DNA of 64,000 nucleotides from DMER64 sp964600385 (GTDB lineage Bacteria > Bacteroidota > Bacteroidia > Bacteroidales > UBA932), in contig CAZRJC010000001.1 in assembly GCA_964600385.1 (NCBI GenBank), positions 1 to 64,000 of the forward strand, read 5' to 3'. This document shows positions 14,942 to 24,558 of the stretch, piece after piece (the first letter of the stretch is position 1; each line of letters opens with the position of its first letter). Under the pieces are notes generated by a model. It saw only the letters and a list, made by a program, of their open reading frames with translations, did no database searches and was not told the origin of the DNA. Made by a program: the position numbers and the translations under genes.

Positions 14942-15640
14942 ATGTACAGACTGGGCAAATACAGACGCACAGATAAAATGAGCGACCTGATATGCGACAA
15001 CTATTCCATGTTGCTTGTCATGAGCCGGTTCGGGATTCCTGTCGGGTTCGGAGATCTGTCCATAGAAGAGGTGTGTTCCAAGAACCACGTCGATGTCAGA
15101 ACATTCCTGGCCGTTGTAAACCTGCTTATAAGCGGAGAAAAGGATGCCGGGGATAACGATCCCGAAGTGCTTTCCATCCCGTCGCTGACGGACTACCTGA
15201 AAAGCTCCCACAGTTATTTCCTTGATTTCAAACTTCCCTCAATAAGAAACAGCCTCCTGGACGTACTGAGCTCCGCGGACAAACAGGTGACCGATGCCAT
15301 CATAGGTTTCTTTGACGATTACGTGGAGCAGGTCCGCAAACACATGGAGTACGAAGAAATCACTGTTTTCCCTTATATTAACTCACTGCTGGCAGGCAAA
15401 AAGGATCCCTCCTACCAGATAAAAGCTTTTTGTGTCCAACACGATCAGGTAGAGGCCAGGCTTTCCGAACTGAAGAACATCATCATTAAATACTACCCTT
15501 CCGGCAATACCAATGAATGGAACGGAGTTTTGTTCGATCTGTTTTCCTGTTCAGGTGATCTTGCCTCGCACAACTACATAGAAGACAACCTTTTGGTCCC
15601 GGTCATATCCCAACTTGAACACAAACTGCGCAGAAAATGA
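14942..15640 (+). CDS. Hemerythrin-domain protein, RIC/YtfE-like iron-sulfur repair
   Basis: 232 residues. Residues about 14-62 (LICDNYSMLLVMSRFGIPVG, FGDLSIEEVC) look like the short N-terminal domain of ScdA/YtfE relatives. The hemerythrin domain supplies the di-iron ligands His90, His134, Glu138, His167, His210 and Glu214. RIC proteins help to repair Fe-S clusters damaged by nitric oxide or oxidants. It overlaps the following regulator gene by four bases (ATGA at 15637-15640), a strong hint of joint function. Whether it repairs clusters or senses oxygen/NO here is open. Confidence 0.82.
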   Translation: MYRLGKYRRTDKMSDLICDNYSMLLVMSRFGIPVGFGDLSIEEVCSKNHVDVRTFLAVVNLLISGEKDAGDNDPEVLSIPSLTDYLKSSHSYFLDFKLPSIRNSLLDVLSSADKQVTDAIIGFFDDYVEQVRKHMEYEEITVFPYINSLLAGKKDPSYQIKAFCVQHDQVEARLSELKNIIIKYYPSGNTNEWNGVLFDLFSCSGDLASHNYIEDNLLVPVISQLEHKLRRK

Positions 15641-16224
15641 ACAAGAAGGTCCACATTGCACTGGCCGAATCTTCGGTAATCATTCGCTGCGGTTTGATCC
15701 ACTTGCTCAAACAGATTGAGGAACTGGACATCTATATTTCCGAGATTCCGGATATCTCCCGGATGGAATTATTGCTCTGCCGGTACAAACCGGATGTACT
15801 TATTATCAACCCTGCCTGGCACAACACAGTCCGTGAAATGAAACAGACTGCAGAGTTCACCCGGATCCGCTGTGTGGCGCTGCTTAGCGCTCTGGCCGAG
15901 CCCTCGGTCCTTGAACCGTTTGACGAGGTTATTTCGGTCTATGACTCCGCACAGGAGATCACAATGAAGATCGTAAAATTGTGCGATGCGGAAAAAACGG
16001 CCGAAAACCGGCAGGAACTCAGTTCCCGCGAAAAAGAGATCATTGTGGAAGTTGTTAAAGGGCTCACCAACAAACAAATTGCCGAAAAACTCTTCTTGTC
16101 TGCGCATACGGTGATAACCCACCGACGCAACATTGCCAACAAACTGCAGATCCATTCTCCCGCCGGGCTCACCATCTACGCCATCCTCAACAAGCTGGTC
16201 CGCCTGGAAGATATCCACGAGTGA
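15637..16224 (+). CDS. LuxR-type regulator with degenerate receiver domain
   Basis: 195 residues. Residues 1-110 have the outline of a response-regulator receiver, but the usual acceptor Asp is Asn58 (DVLIINPAW) and the acidic pair near the N-terminus is absent (ALAESS), so phosphorylation is unlikely. Residues about 127-188 form a LuxR helix-turn-helix (LSSREKEIIVEVVKGLTNKQ, IAEKLFLSAHTVITHRRNI). It is translationally coupled to the hemerythrin-domain gene, so its signal may come from that protein rather than a kinase; this is inference. No sensor kinase is adjacent. The ABC-F gene converges on it. Confidence 0.85.
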   Translation: MNKKVHIALAESSVIIRCGLIHLLKQIEELDIYISEIPDISRMELLLCRYKPDVLIINPAWHNTVREMKQTAEFTRIRCVALLSALAEPSVLEPFDEVISVYDSAQEITMKIVKLCDAEKTAENRQELSSREKEIIVEVVKGLTNKQIAEKLFLSAHTVITHRRNIANKLQIHSPAGLTIYAILNKLVRLEDIHE

Positions 16225-16232
16225 GAGGGTCC

Positions 16233-18083
16233 TCACTCAATTTCTATCCACTGCATCATTTTTTCATCGAGAGCGGCCATCACTTCGCCTATGCGGACCG
16301 AGGCTTTTGTCAGTTCTCCGGCCGGAAGGGTGCAGGCAGACAACTGTTCTTCCAGTACTTTCTTTTCCTGTTCCAGCGCTTCGATGTCTTTTTCGAGCTC
16401 TTCTTTGCGTTTTTGATCTTTGTAGGAAAGTTTTGCAGGCTTGACACTATCCCGGACCTGGACGGTTTTGGTTTTCTGCGGCCTGGGTTCCGGTTCAGCA
16501 AGCGATTTCATGTATTCCCGGTATTCGCTGCATTTCCCGGAATAATCCTTTATAACGCCGTCTCCGGTGAATACGAAAAGATGGTCCACCAGTTTGTCCA
16601 TAAAATAACGATCATGCGACACTATAAGCAGGCAGCCGGCAAAATCCTGCAGGTAATCTTCCAGCACATTCAGAGTCATTATGTCAAGATCGTTCGTGGG
16701 CTCGTCAAGCACAAGGAAATTGGGATTCCTCATGAGGATGGTGAGCAGGTACAGCCTGCGTTTTTCTCCCCCGCTCAGACGCTCCACTTTCACGTAATGC
16801 ATGGACGGCGGAAAAAGGAAATAATTCAGGAAGGTATTCACCGGAACCTGTTTCCCGTCAGCAAGGGTCACCACCTCGGCAATGTCGTGTACAATGTCAA
16901 AAACGGTATCCTGCGGATTAAAACTCATTCCCTCCTGCCTGTAGTAGCCAAAACGTACGGTTTCCCCCTGCTCTATCCCGCCGCTGACGGGAGCCAGTTC
17001 CCCCATGAGCAGATTCAGGAACGTACTTTTTCCCACCCCGTTCTCTCCCACAATACCCACTTTCTCGTACCTGGAAAAATGGTAAGTAAAATCCCTGAGC
17101 AGGCAACGTTCCCCGTAATTATAAAAAAGGTTGTGGCAATTAATGATCTTGGTACCCAGACGGGACGCTTTTACATTAATGTTTACCTTCTTGTCATCGA
17201 CAGGCGCCTGGCTTCTTTCTTTTAATTCATGAAACGCATCTACACGGTACCTGGCTTTCCCGGTACGTGCACACGGCGTGCTGCGGATCCATTCCAATTC
17301 TTTACGGAAAAGATTCCGGGCCCTGTCGGCACTGGCCAGCATATTGGCAATCCGCTCTTCCCTTTTTTCCAGAAATATCTGATAATTACCTTTATACACA
17401 TACAGTTCGCCCTTGTCCAGTTCATATACGGTATTGCATACGCGGTCGAGAAAATAGCGGTCGTGCGTGACCATGAAAAGAGTAGACCGTGATTTTTTCA
17501 GAAAGTCTTCCAGGAACTCAATGATTTCCATATCCAGGTGGTTGGTGGGCTCGTCCAGGATAAGAAAATCGGCGTCCTGCAACAGCAACCCGGCAATGGC
17601 CGCTCTTTTAACCTCGCCTCCCGACAGATGACCCATCTTTTGCTCCGGATCGTTTAGTTTGAGCGATGTAAGCATTTTCTTAATGCGCTGCTCGATATTC
17701 CAGCCGTCCAGACGGTCCATTTCCAGAACGGCTTTCCCGAGCCGTTTTTTGTCACCCGATTCAGATGCGGTCCGATATTCGGTGAGCGCCTCAAATACAG
17801 GCCGGTTGCGGGTAATGAGCTCTTCCATGAGCGTTTTTTGGGGATCGAAAACGGGGTCCTGTTCCAGGAAAGCTATGGATATGTCTTTGAGAAACAGCAC
17901 CGATCCACCGCTGTCCGGAGCGTCTTTTCCTGCGAGGATATTCAGAAGCGTGGATTTGCCGCTCCCATTGGGTGCAATGAGGGCGATTTTGTCTCCCTCG
18001 TTAATATTGAAACTGATCTGATTGAACAGTATATGATCTCCGTAGGATTTGGAGATGTTCCCTACCTGTAAATAACTTGCCAT
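16233..18083 (-). CDS. uup: ABC-F ATPase, Uup-like
   Basis: 616 residues with two ABC ATPase domains and no membrane helix, as in ABC-F proteins. Domain 1 has APNGSGKST, LSGGE and LILDEPTNHLD; domain 2 (from about 310) has GENGVGKST, LSGGEKRR and LVLDEPTNDLD. The C-terminal ~60 residues are a charged coiled coil (YKDQKRKEELEKDIEALEQE), the feature that separates Uup from EttA and fits DNA/ribosome binding. ABC-F proteins act on ribosomes; Uup is also linked to transposon excision and ribosome quality. Its promoter (-7 box 18108-18115) faces that of the HdeD-like gene. Confidence 0.9.
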   Translation of the reverse strand: MASYLQVGNISKSYGDHILFNQISFNINEGDKIALIAPNGSGKSTLLNILAGKDAPDSGGSVLFLKDISIAFLEQDPVFDPQKTLMEELITRNRPVFEALTEYRTASESGDKKRLGKAVLEMDRLDGWNIEQRIKKMLTSLKLNDPEQKMGHLSGGEVKRAAIAGLLLQDADFLILDEPTNHLDMEIIEFLEDFLKKSRSTLFMVTHDRYFLDRVCNTVYELDKGELYVYKGNYQIFLEKREERIANMLASADRARNLFRKELEWIRSTPCARTGKARYRVDAFHELKERSQAPVDDKKVNINVKASRLGTKIINCHNLFYNYGERCLLRDFTYHFSRYEKVGIVGENGVGKSTFLNLLMGELAPVSGGIEQGETVRFGYYRQEGMSFNPQDTVFDIVHDIAEVVTLADGKQVPVNTFLNYFLFPPSMHYVKVERLSGGEKRRLYLLTILMRNPNFLVLDEPTNDLDIMTLNVLEDYLQDFAGCLLIVSHDRYFMDKLVDHLFVFTGDGVIKDYSGKCSEYREYMKSLAEPEPRPQKTKTVQVRDSVKPAKLSYKDQKRKEELEKDIEALEQEKKVLEEQLSACTLPAGELTKASVRIGEVMAALDEKMMQWIEIE

Positions 18084-18107
18084 CTTAATGGAGGTCTATC
18101 GCGCGGA

Positions 18108-18115
18108 CAAAAGTA
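18108..18115 (-). promoter_or_regulatory. -7 box for the uup gene
   Basis: Minus strand reads TACTTTTG, 24 bases before the ATG at 18083. Confidence 0.5.
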
Positions 18116-18123
18116 ATTATTAT

Positions 18124-18131
18124 TATCTTTA
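18124..18131 (+). promoter_or_regulatory. -7-like box for the HdeD-like gene
   Basis: TATCTTTA differs from TAnnTTTG only at the last base. Transcription would begin close to 18138, favouring ATG 18151 over the upstream in-frame ATGs. Confidence 0.35.
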
Positions 18132-18150
18132 TATGATTAACCGCATTGCA

Positions 18151-18702
18151 ATGAAATCAAAATCGACTGTTCGCAATAATATCTTCCGCGGTCTTGCCGG
18201 AATCATTATTGGTCTTTTTCTTTTAATAAATCCTCAGAACGGGCTTAATACGATTGTCAGCATACTGGCCGTTATTATTCTCACAGGAGGTCTTTTCTCT
18301 TTATACACCGGGCTGAGACCGAACAACACCGGAACCAGGCGTCTTTTATTGATGTCGGGGTCCATACTTATTGTCCTTGGCATACTCATGCTGGTACTTC
18401 CGTCCGTTTTTTCCGCCATGGGCATGATCCTTATTGCCTTATTGCTGATTCTTACCTCAACACTGCAAATCGCCGGAGTTTTCCAGTTCAGAAAAGTGTA
18501 CGGCAAATCCCTGCCCTGGTACAGTTACGCCAATCCGCTGCTGGTTCTTGTTCTGGCCATTGTGATTATTGTGAATCCTTTCAAATCTGCTGTCACGCTA
18601 ACTGTGTTCACCGGGATTTTCTGCCTGGTCTACGCGGTTACCGAGACTGTTCAGGCTATTGTAGAATACCGGATCATTAAGAAATCGGAACAAAATCTGT
18701 GA
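18151..18702 (+). CDS. HdeD family (DUF308) membrane protein
   Basis: 183 residues with six hydrophobic segments arranged as three hairpins: GLAGIIIGLFLLINPQNGL, TIVSILAVIILTGGLFSLYT, MSGSILIVLGILMLVLPSVF and so on. The repeated G(I/L)xxLF...P pattern is that of the HdeD/DUF308 family, inner-membrane proteins tied to acid or envelope stress in enterobacteria; the mechanism is unknown. In-frame ATGs at 18133 and 18088 would lie in or before the predicted promoter. The stop overlaps the GTG of the glycerate kinase gene by four bases, indicating co-translation. Confidence 0.8.
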   Translation: MKSKSTVRNNIFRGLAGIIIGLFLLINPQNGLNTIVSILAVIILTGGLFSLYTGLRPNNTGTRRLLLMSGSILIVLGILMLVLPSVFSAMGMILIALLLILTSTLQIAGVFQFRKVYGKSLPWYSYANPLLVLVLAIVIIVNPFKSAVTLTVFTGIFCLVYAVTETVQAIVEYRIIKKSEQNL

Positions 18703-19844
18703 TAATTGTTATTGCCATGAACGCTTTCAAGGGAAGTCTCACCTCCCTGGAGGCCGGTATGGCGGTACGCAGGGGGATTGAAGAAGCACTGCCCCGGATC
18801 CACAAGACAGAGGTCTACCCGGTAGCCGACGGCGGAGACGGAACCGTAGCTGCCCTGACAAACGAAAATACGGGCGGGATCCTGCATCGGGCCGAGGTGC
18901 CGGGACCGTTACTGGAACCGGTAATCGCATCGTATGGCACCCTGGGCAAAATTGCTGTCATTGAAACGGCAGCGGCAGCGGGCCTTTCACTGATTCCCGT
19001 GAAGGACCGTAATCCAATGAACACAACCACATTTGGTGTAGGCAGCCTCATTCGTCATGCCATTGCCGGAGGGTACCGCCAATTCATTATAGGACTGGGT
19101 GGAAGCGCCACTACCGATGCGGGACTTGGCATGCTTACCGCGCTGGGCTACGTTTTTTCCGGACGGGACGGTTCTCCGGCCGGCATTACGGGAAAAGACC
19201 TGATAAACGTCACTTCTGTCTGTACCCGGCAGGTGGAACCCCTTCTTTCCGAATGCACGTTCCGGGTGGCATGCGATGTGAGCAACCCGCTGTATGGACC
19301 TCTGGGTGCCGCCCATGTCTTTGGACCACAAAAAGGTGCCTCGGAAGAGGAAGTCCTGTATTTGGACCGGGGACTCCGCCATTTTGCGCGTATTGCCTCG
19401 GCTTACACTGGCTCCTCAAACAAGGCCGATGCGGCACAGATTCCCGGGGCAGGGGCTGCCGGAGGCCTGGGTTACGCTTTCCTTCATTTCCTGAATGGGA
19501 GCCTCGAATCGGGGGTAACCCTGATCATGGAGGCCCTGAACCTGGAAGAGGCCGTCAGCCGGGCCGATCTGATCATTACGGGAGAAGGCAAAATCGATAA
19601 TCAGACGTTCATGGGCAAGGCGCCTGCGGGCATTGCGCGTCTTGCAAAGAAGCATCACAAGAAGATAATTGCCTTTTGCGGAACCGCCGATGACATTCCG
19701 GCTGCTCAGATGGCAGCCTGTTTTGACAGTTGTCGCGTAATCACTCCCCCGGACATGACAACCGACATGGCCATGAAGCACGGTGCCGTGTTATTGCAGA
19801 AAGCCGTAAGGGATTTTTTCCTCAGCCCGGATATCAGTCTGTAA
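18699..19844 (+). CDS. glxK: Glycerate kinase
   Basis: 381 residues, the normal size of GarK/GlxK-type glycerate kinases, which phosphorylate D-glycerate (2- or 3-position, depending on the enzyme) with ATP. The N-terminus MIIVIAMNAFKGSLTSLEAG matches the family start (IAPDSFKGSLSA), VADGGDGT and GLGGSATTDAGLGML are the glycine-rich nucleotide and substrate loops, and ITGEGKIDNQT is the second signature. GTG 18699 is chosen since it preserves the first strand. The convergent permease gene overlaps its 3' end by 11 bases. Specific gene name among garK/glxK is not resolved. Confidence 0.9.
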   Translation: MIIVIAMNAFKGSLTSLEAGMAVRRGIEEALPRIHKTEVYPVADGGDGTVAALTNENTGGILHRAEVPGPLLEPVIASYGTLGKIAVIETAAAAGLSLIPVKDRNPMNTTTFGVGSLIRHAIAGGYRQFIIGLGGSATTDAGLGMLTALGYVFSGRDGSPAGITGKDLINVTSVCTRQVEPLLSECTFRVACDVSNPLYGPLGAAHVFGPQKGASEEEVLYLDRGLRHFARIASAYTGSSNKADAAQIPGAGAAGGLGYAFLHFLNGSLESGVTLIMEALNLEEAVSRADLIITGEGKIDNQTFMGKAPAGIARLAKKHHKKIIAFCGTADDIPAAQMAACFDSCRVITPPDMTTDMAMKHGAVLLQKAVRDFFLSPDISL

Positions 19845-22170
19845 TGCTGTCAACAGGATTTTCGTTGGCTGCAGACCAATTCCGCAGTGTAACCGTTATC
19901 ACGGTGACAGCCGCAATGAGCACGAATGCAACCAAAAATATCCACCAATGCACAGGCGTTCTGTAAGCAAAATTTGAAAGCCATTGTGTAACGGCGTAAT
20001 ATGATATGGGGACGGCCAATGCACAACACACAATCATGATTTTGATATAGGCCCGGTTAAACATTCTGATAATCTCTGTCACTTCTGCGCCGAATATCTT
20101 GCGAACGCCGATTTCTTTTCTGCGATACTGCGTTTCAAACATGACCAGACCGAAAATGCCGGTAATGGATATGATTATGGCCAGGAATCCGAACAACGTG
20201 ATAATGCGGTTCATATTGGATTCTTTTGCATAAAGGACCTCCAGCATGTTATCGTAATAACTGATTTCAAAAGGATACGCATTATCCACCTGCCTGAGAA
20301 CCCCGTTGATAAACGCCGTAGCTTGTTTCCTGTCTGTCCCCGGAACAAGTTTAATATAGGCAACGGGCAAGCCGTCCGAATAAGGATCGCCTACGACAAA
20401 TGCCAGATTGTTCTTTGATTTTCGGAGCGAGAAAAGGTTGATATCCCCGAACACGGCAGCAACATCCGACCCCCTTCCGTAACTGACGGATTCTCCTGCA
20501 TGAATACCTTCATTCAGAGAGGTAGTCTGATTGAACAGGAGAATTCCGGCTTTTCCGTTCTCTTCGTTCTCTGTCGGATACCGCCCTTCCAACAGCGGGA
20601 TATCCATCACCTGAAGAAAGTTCCAGGAAACCGATACGGAACTGAAGCTGAAACTACCGTCTTTGTACCCGGCACCCTCACTCCTGTATACATCGCTGGT
20701 TCCGATTACAGTCATGGCAAAAGCCACATCCTGAACCATGGCTTCGGCTTTTAAACTGTTTATGAGAAAGTCTTTTTTCTCCAAATGGCTCTTGCTCAAT
20801 TCAACAACGGCAATGTCGCGTGTATTGAAGCCAAGATTGAATTTTCTCAGGAATTTATTCTGCTGCTGCATGCACATGGCAGCAATAATCAGGCAAAAAG
20901 ACACAATATACTGGAATCCGATCAGGACCGTGCGCAGCTTGCGGCCTTTGGGTGAAAGCCCGAAAGAGCCTTTTAACACCAGAGCCGGAGGAAATGAGGT
21001 AATATAAAAAGCAGGCCATAATCCGGCCACAATGCCTGTGACCAGTGCAATACCTGCTGTAATAAATATGACTGTCAGATTGTAATCTATACGTATATCG
21101 GCCGAGATAAAGGTAAGCCAATGCATTTCATTTGCCAGGAAGACCAGGCCCAGAGCAATGAAAAAGGCAAACATGCATAAAACTACCGCCTCTATCAGGT
21201 AATTCAGCCGTAACGAAAGGGATGAACTGCCTAAAATCTTTTTTGTATTAACGCTTTTTATCCTTACGGGAACCATTGCCGTGGCGAAATTGGTGAAGTT
21301 TATGGCGGCAATGACAATCACCAGTATGGCAATGATAAACAACACGGTCACTGTTTCCTTGCTACCGGAATCTCTGAAATATATGTCCGAAAGAAGAGAA
21401 AGACCGGCAGTCACTTTACCCTGCTGTCCTCTCATCTTTGCCACATCATATACTTCGTTGAAGTGATCACACACCTCCTGTGCAGCATCGGGCGAGTCGA
21501 GTTTCACATAACAAATGAAATTGCTTGCTCCGAAATTATTGAGCTGGAATGCCGGGTCAATTGACACATATATAATATTCGTCAGAAGCGTGTTCTCGGG
21601 GAGATCTTCATAAACGGCACCTATCGTAAATATCGATTTCCCCCGGCTTTTTCCCCATATGCCCTCTTCGCAGGAAATGATCTCCCCAACAGGGTCAGGC
21701 CGGCCAAAATACTTTTCAGCAATACTTGCCGGAATCATTACCTGATCTGGTAATTCCAGACAGTGCGGATTACCGGCTTTGATTTTGAACCCGAATACAT
21801 CGGATATCTGCGGATAAGCCTGAGCTATCTCGGAACGGAATCCTGTTTTTGCATTGTTTTCTTCTACGGTAAAGTACGTTTCACCAAGAAAAGCAGGGAG
21901 AACAAGCGTCCCGTGGCTGATTCGCGGGCTGGAAGAAATAAAGGCATCTGCCAGTCCCCGGGGGACTATGCTTTGAGTCCTATTCCCATCTTCCAGCAGA
22001 AATTCCAGCCTGAATATCCTGTCCGACTGCGGGTGAAATTTATCATAATTCAGTTCATAGCTCACTTTCATCATAAGGATTAGGAAAGCGGCAAAGGAGG
22101 CTCCCAGGCCTAGCACATTCAGCAGGCCCGATATCCCTCTGGATCCTTTCCAATGCAGTATTCTAAACAT
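19834..22170 (-). CDS. FtsX/MacB-like ABC transporter permease (third of three)
   Basis: About 778 residues. One N-terminal membrane helix, a large periplasmic MacB_PCD-type domain (residues about 40-280), three helices around 285-400 and one near 430, a second periplasmic domain, then three C-terminal helices with RRKEIGVRKIFGAEV, the FtsX-domain signature. The segment VLKGSFGLSPKGRKLRTVLI is nearly the same as in the next gene upstream. These permeases do not move substrates through the membrane but pass force to periplasmic parts for export or lipoprotein work, powered by a MacB/LolD-type ATPase, which is not encoded nearby. ATG 22170 lies two bases after the stop of the gene before it. 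Confidence 0.88.
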   Translation of the reverse strand: MFRILHWKGSRGISGLLNVLGLGASFAAFLILMMKVSYELNYDKFHPQSDRIFRLEFLLEDGNRTQSIVPRGLADAFISSSPRISHGTLVLPAFLGETYFTVEENNAKTGFRSEIAQAYPQISDVFGFKIKAGNPHCLELPDQVMIPASIAEKYFGRPDPVGEIISCEEGIWGKSRGKSIFTIGAVYEDLPENTLLTNIIYVSIDPAFQLNNFGASNFICYVKLDSPDAAQEVCDHFNEVYDVAKMRGQQGKVTAGLSLLSDIYFRDSGSKETVTVLFIIAILVIVIAAINFTNFATAMVPVRIKSVNTKKILGSSSLSLRLNYLIEAVVLCMFAFFIALGLVFLANEMHWLTFISADIRIDYNLTVIFITAGIALVTGIVAGLWPAFYITSFPPALVLKGSFGLSPKGRKLRTVLIGFQYIVSFCLIIAAMCMQQQNKFLRKFNLGFNTRDIAVVELSKSHLEKKDFLINSLKAEAMVQDVAFAMTVIGTSDVYRSEGAGYKDGSFSFSSVSVSWNFLQVMDIPLLEGRYPTENEENGKAGILLFNQTTSLNEGIHAGESVSYGRGSDVAAVFGDINLFSLRKSKNNLAFVVGDPYSDGLPVAYIKLVPGTDRKQATAFINGVLRQVDNAYPFEISYYDNMLEVLYAKESNMNRIITLFGFLAIIISITGIFGLVMFETQYRRKEIGVRKIFGAEVTEIIRMFNRAYIKIMIVCCALAVPISYYAVTQWLSNFAYRTPVHWWIFLVAFVLIAAVTVITVTLRNWSAANENPVDSITD

Positions 22171-22172
22171 GA

Positions 22173-24536
22173 TTATTCGTTTCGCAGACAATTCACCGGA
22201 TTTTCATTGGCTGCACGCCAGTTCTGGAAGGTAACCGTCAGCAGGGTGATAAGGCACACACCCAGGAAGGCGCAGACAAATACCCACCAGTACATGGGGG
22301 TTTTATAGGCGAACCCTGCCAGCCATCTGTTAATCAGATAATAGGAAATAGGTATTGCAAGAATGCAACAGATAAATAAAAGCTTGATATACGTCCGATT
22401 GAATGATATCAGAATATCCTGTATTGTTGCCCCGAATACCCTCCGGACACCAATCTCCTTCCGTTTATGTCCGCTCTCGAATACAACCAGGCCAAACACG
22501 CCAACTAACGATATAAGAATGGCAATAATGCTAAACAGAGTGATAAGCGAGGACAGGTTTCTTTCTTTAACATAAGCAGTCTGGATGTATTCATCGAAAT
22601 ACCTTACATCCTGTTTGTATGAATCAAATTTTCCTATCGTTTTCTGAATATGTTCGATAGCACCCCTAACGTCTGTTCCTGCCGCAATGCGGATATAGGC
22701 ATTGGGTTGCCTGGCTCCCCAGTTTCTGGTTCCCCAGACAAAAAAGCACATGGGTTCCACCTCATTGCGAAATGTAGAAAACTTAAAATCCTCAATAAAT
22801 CCAATTACTTCTCCGTCCATTCCTAAAGTGGCACCCAACTCCAGGCCAAACATTTTTTTGGCCGTCTGATTGAAAATAAAGACACCTTGTTCCGGCAATT
22901 GATCCGCCTCGGTAAAATCCCTGCCTTCCATCACTTCAATACCGATGGTTTTCAGGAAGCCCGGCAGGACGGGTATACATTTGAAATTGATATCAGCTTC
23001 CTTATATTCACGGCCCCATCCCATGTAATCGTCAAGAATGGACAATTCCATATCCGAGAAACCGACCTCTTCTATGCCACCAAAAGACTTAAGTTCATTC
23101 ACAAAAGCATCCCTGGAGTTCAGCACCCTGGGAGTGCAGGTGGTAACTATCAACTGGTCTTTGTCGTAGCCTAACGGAGAGCGCATCATATAACGGTTCT
23201 GCAGGTATATGAATGAAGCCCCGATAACAAGTGCAATAGAAGCTACAAATTGAAAACCGAGCAATATACTTCTCATTTTCTTTCCTTTGGGAGAAAGCCC
23301 GAAAGAACCTTTAAGCACCATGGCCGGATTGAACGAAGTCATATAAAAGGCAGGATAAAGGCCGGCAAGTATCCCGGCAACGATACTCAGCGCTCCGGTG
23401 GATATTACCAGATTCAAATTTTCTTTAATGGAGATTCCGGAAGAAATGATCGTTTCGAGAAAAGTGCCCTTACTTAAAAAAACTATTATCAGGGACACGG
23501 CAAAAGACAGCAACGACATACTCACCGCTTCTGCAATGAGAGCTGCACGAAGAGATCTGTTAGAACTGCCCAGTACTTTTTGCGTATTTATGCTTTTGAT
23601 GCGCATGGGGGCAAGGGCCGTGCTGAAATTAGTAAAATTGATACCTGCAATAAGAATGATCACAAAAGCAATGGCAATAAGCAGCCATGTTGTGCCTCTT
23701 GAGCCATGTTCTCCGGTATCGTAGGTGACATCATTTGTATAATACAGGTCCGGGAGCGGTGTTAACCGGGCCGCTCCGCGGCTGTACGCTTCCAGCATGG
23801 CTTCTCTGGTGGGGAACCCCATACTTTCATGATCCATATAGTCCATGAAATTCTCCAGGATCTTCCCGGCAGAAGATGGCTCGTCAAGAAGGTAATATAT
23901 ATGATAATTCCAGTTACCTGTATTCTGGATATTCTCATCGTCAGATATTTTATAATATATGGCATTGGACAATACATCATTTTTGGGGAAATCGCGATAG
24001 ACACCGCCTATCGTACAGTTTCCGCCCTCAAAAAAAAGTTGTTCACCTATGGGCGATGTCCCGGGAAAATACGTTTTTGCCAGGGATTCAGGAATCAGGA
24101 TTTTATCGGGTTCAAGTATGGACTGCGCTGTTCCGTCAAGTATTTCAAAATCGAAAACTTCAGTAAATTCTGCAGAGACTTTTACCGCATTTTGATAAAA
24201 ATCAGTTTCTCCCATACTATTTTTCACGGTAAAACACCGTTTGCCTTCCCAGGGATTCATTAAGCCCAACTTCAACACATGCGGCGAATTCTTGGCAATC
24301 ATCTCTGCCAACGGTCTGCTGATGACAGCCTGAAACGTTTTTCCGTCATGTGCAATTTCAAGTCGCACGATCCGGTCTCCGTTACTGTGCGAAGCATTGT
24401 AGTTCTTTTCGTATCCCACCTGCATCATGATAAACATGAAAGCGGCAAAAGCCACGCTCAGACCTAAAAGATTAAGTGCTGCCGCCATTTTGAACCGGCG
24501 GAGCACACTCAGAAAATTCCTTAATATTGTTTTCAT
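22173..24536 (-). CDS. FtsX/MacB-like ABC transporter permease (second of three)
   Basis: 787 residues with the same layout as its neighbour: one helix after the start (RFKMAAALNLLGLSVAFAAF), periplasmic domain, TLLIAI-like helices near 280-400 with FTNFSTALAPMRIKSINTQK, VLKGSFGLSPKGKKMRSILL, a second periplasmic domain and C-terminal FtsX helices with HKRKEIGVRRVFGAT. The very close similarity to the flanking gene points to tandem duplication. It probably shares one mRNA with the flanking permeases (gaps of 22 and 2 bases). Substrate unknown; no ATPase in the cluster. Confidence 0.88.
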   Translation of the reverse strand: MKTILRNFLSVLRRFKMAAALNLLGLSVAFAAFMFIMMQVGYEKNYNASHSNGDRIVRLEIAHDGKTFQAVISRPLAEMIAKNSPHVLKLGLMNPWEGKRCFTVKNSMGETDFYQNAVKVSAEFTEVFDFEILDGTAQSILEPDKILIPESLAKTYFPGTSPIGEQLFFEGGNCTIGGVYRDFPKNDVLSNAIYYKISDDENIQNTGNWNYHIYYLLDEPSSAGKILENFMDYMDHESMGFPTREAMLEAYSRGAARLTPLPDLYYTNDVTYDTGEHGSRGTTWLLIAIAFVIILIAGINFTNFSTALAPMRIKSINTQKVLGSSNRSLRAALIAEAVSMSLLSFAVSLIIVFLSKGTFLETIISSGISIKENLNLVISTGALSIVAGILAGLYPAFYMTSFNPAMVLKGSFGLSPKGKKMRSILLGFQFVASIALVIGASFIYLQNRYMMRSPLGYDKDQLIVTTCTPRVLNSRDAFVNELKSFGGIEEVGFSDMELSILDDYMGWGREYKEADINFKCIPVLPGFLKTIGIEVMEGRDFTEADQLPEQGVFIFNQTAKKMFGLELGATLGMDGEVIGFIEDFKFSTFRNEVEPMCFFVWGTRNWGARQPNAYIRIAAGTDVRGAIEHIQKTIGKFDSYKQDVRYFDEYIQTAYVKERNLSSLITLFSIIAILISLVGVFGLVVFESGHKRKEIGVRRVFGATIQDILISFNRTYIKLLFICCILAIPISYYLINRWLAGFAYKTPMYWWVFVCAFLGVCLITLLTVTFQNWRAANENPVNCLRNE

Positions 24537-24558
24537 ACGTTAATATATTCGACTTGTG

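Noticed and set aside
16221..17225. Long plus-strand frame antisense to uup
   Set aside because: The ABC-F motifs on the minus strand are complete; the antisense protein shows none.
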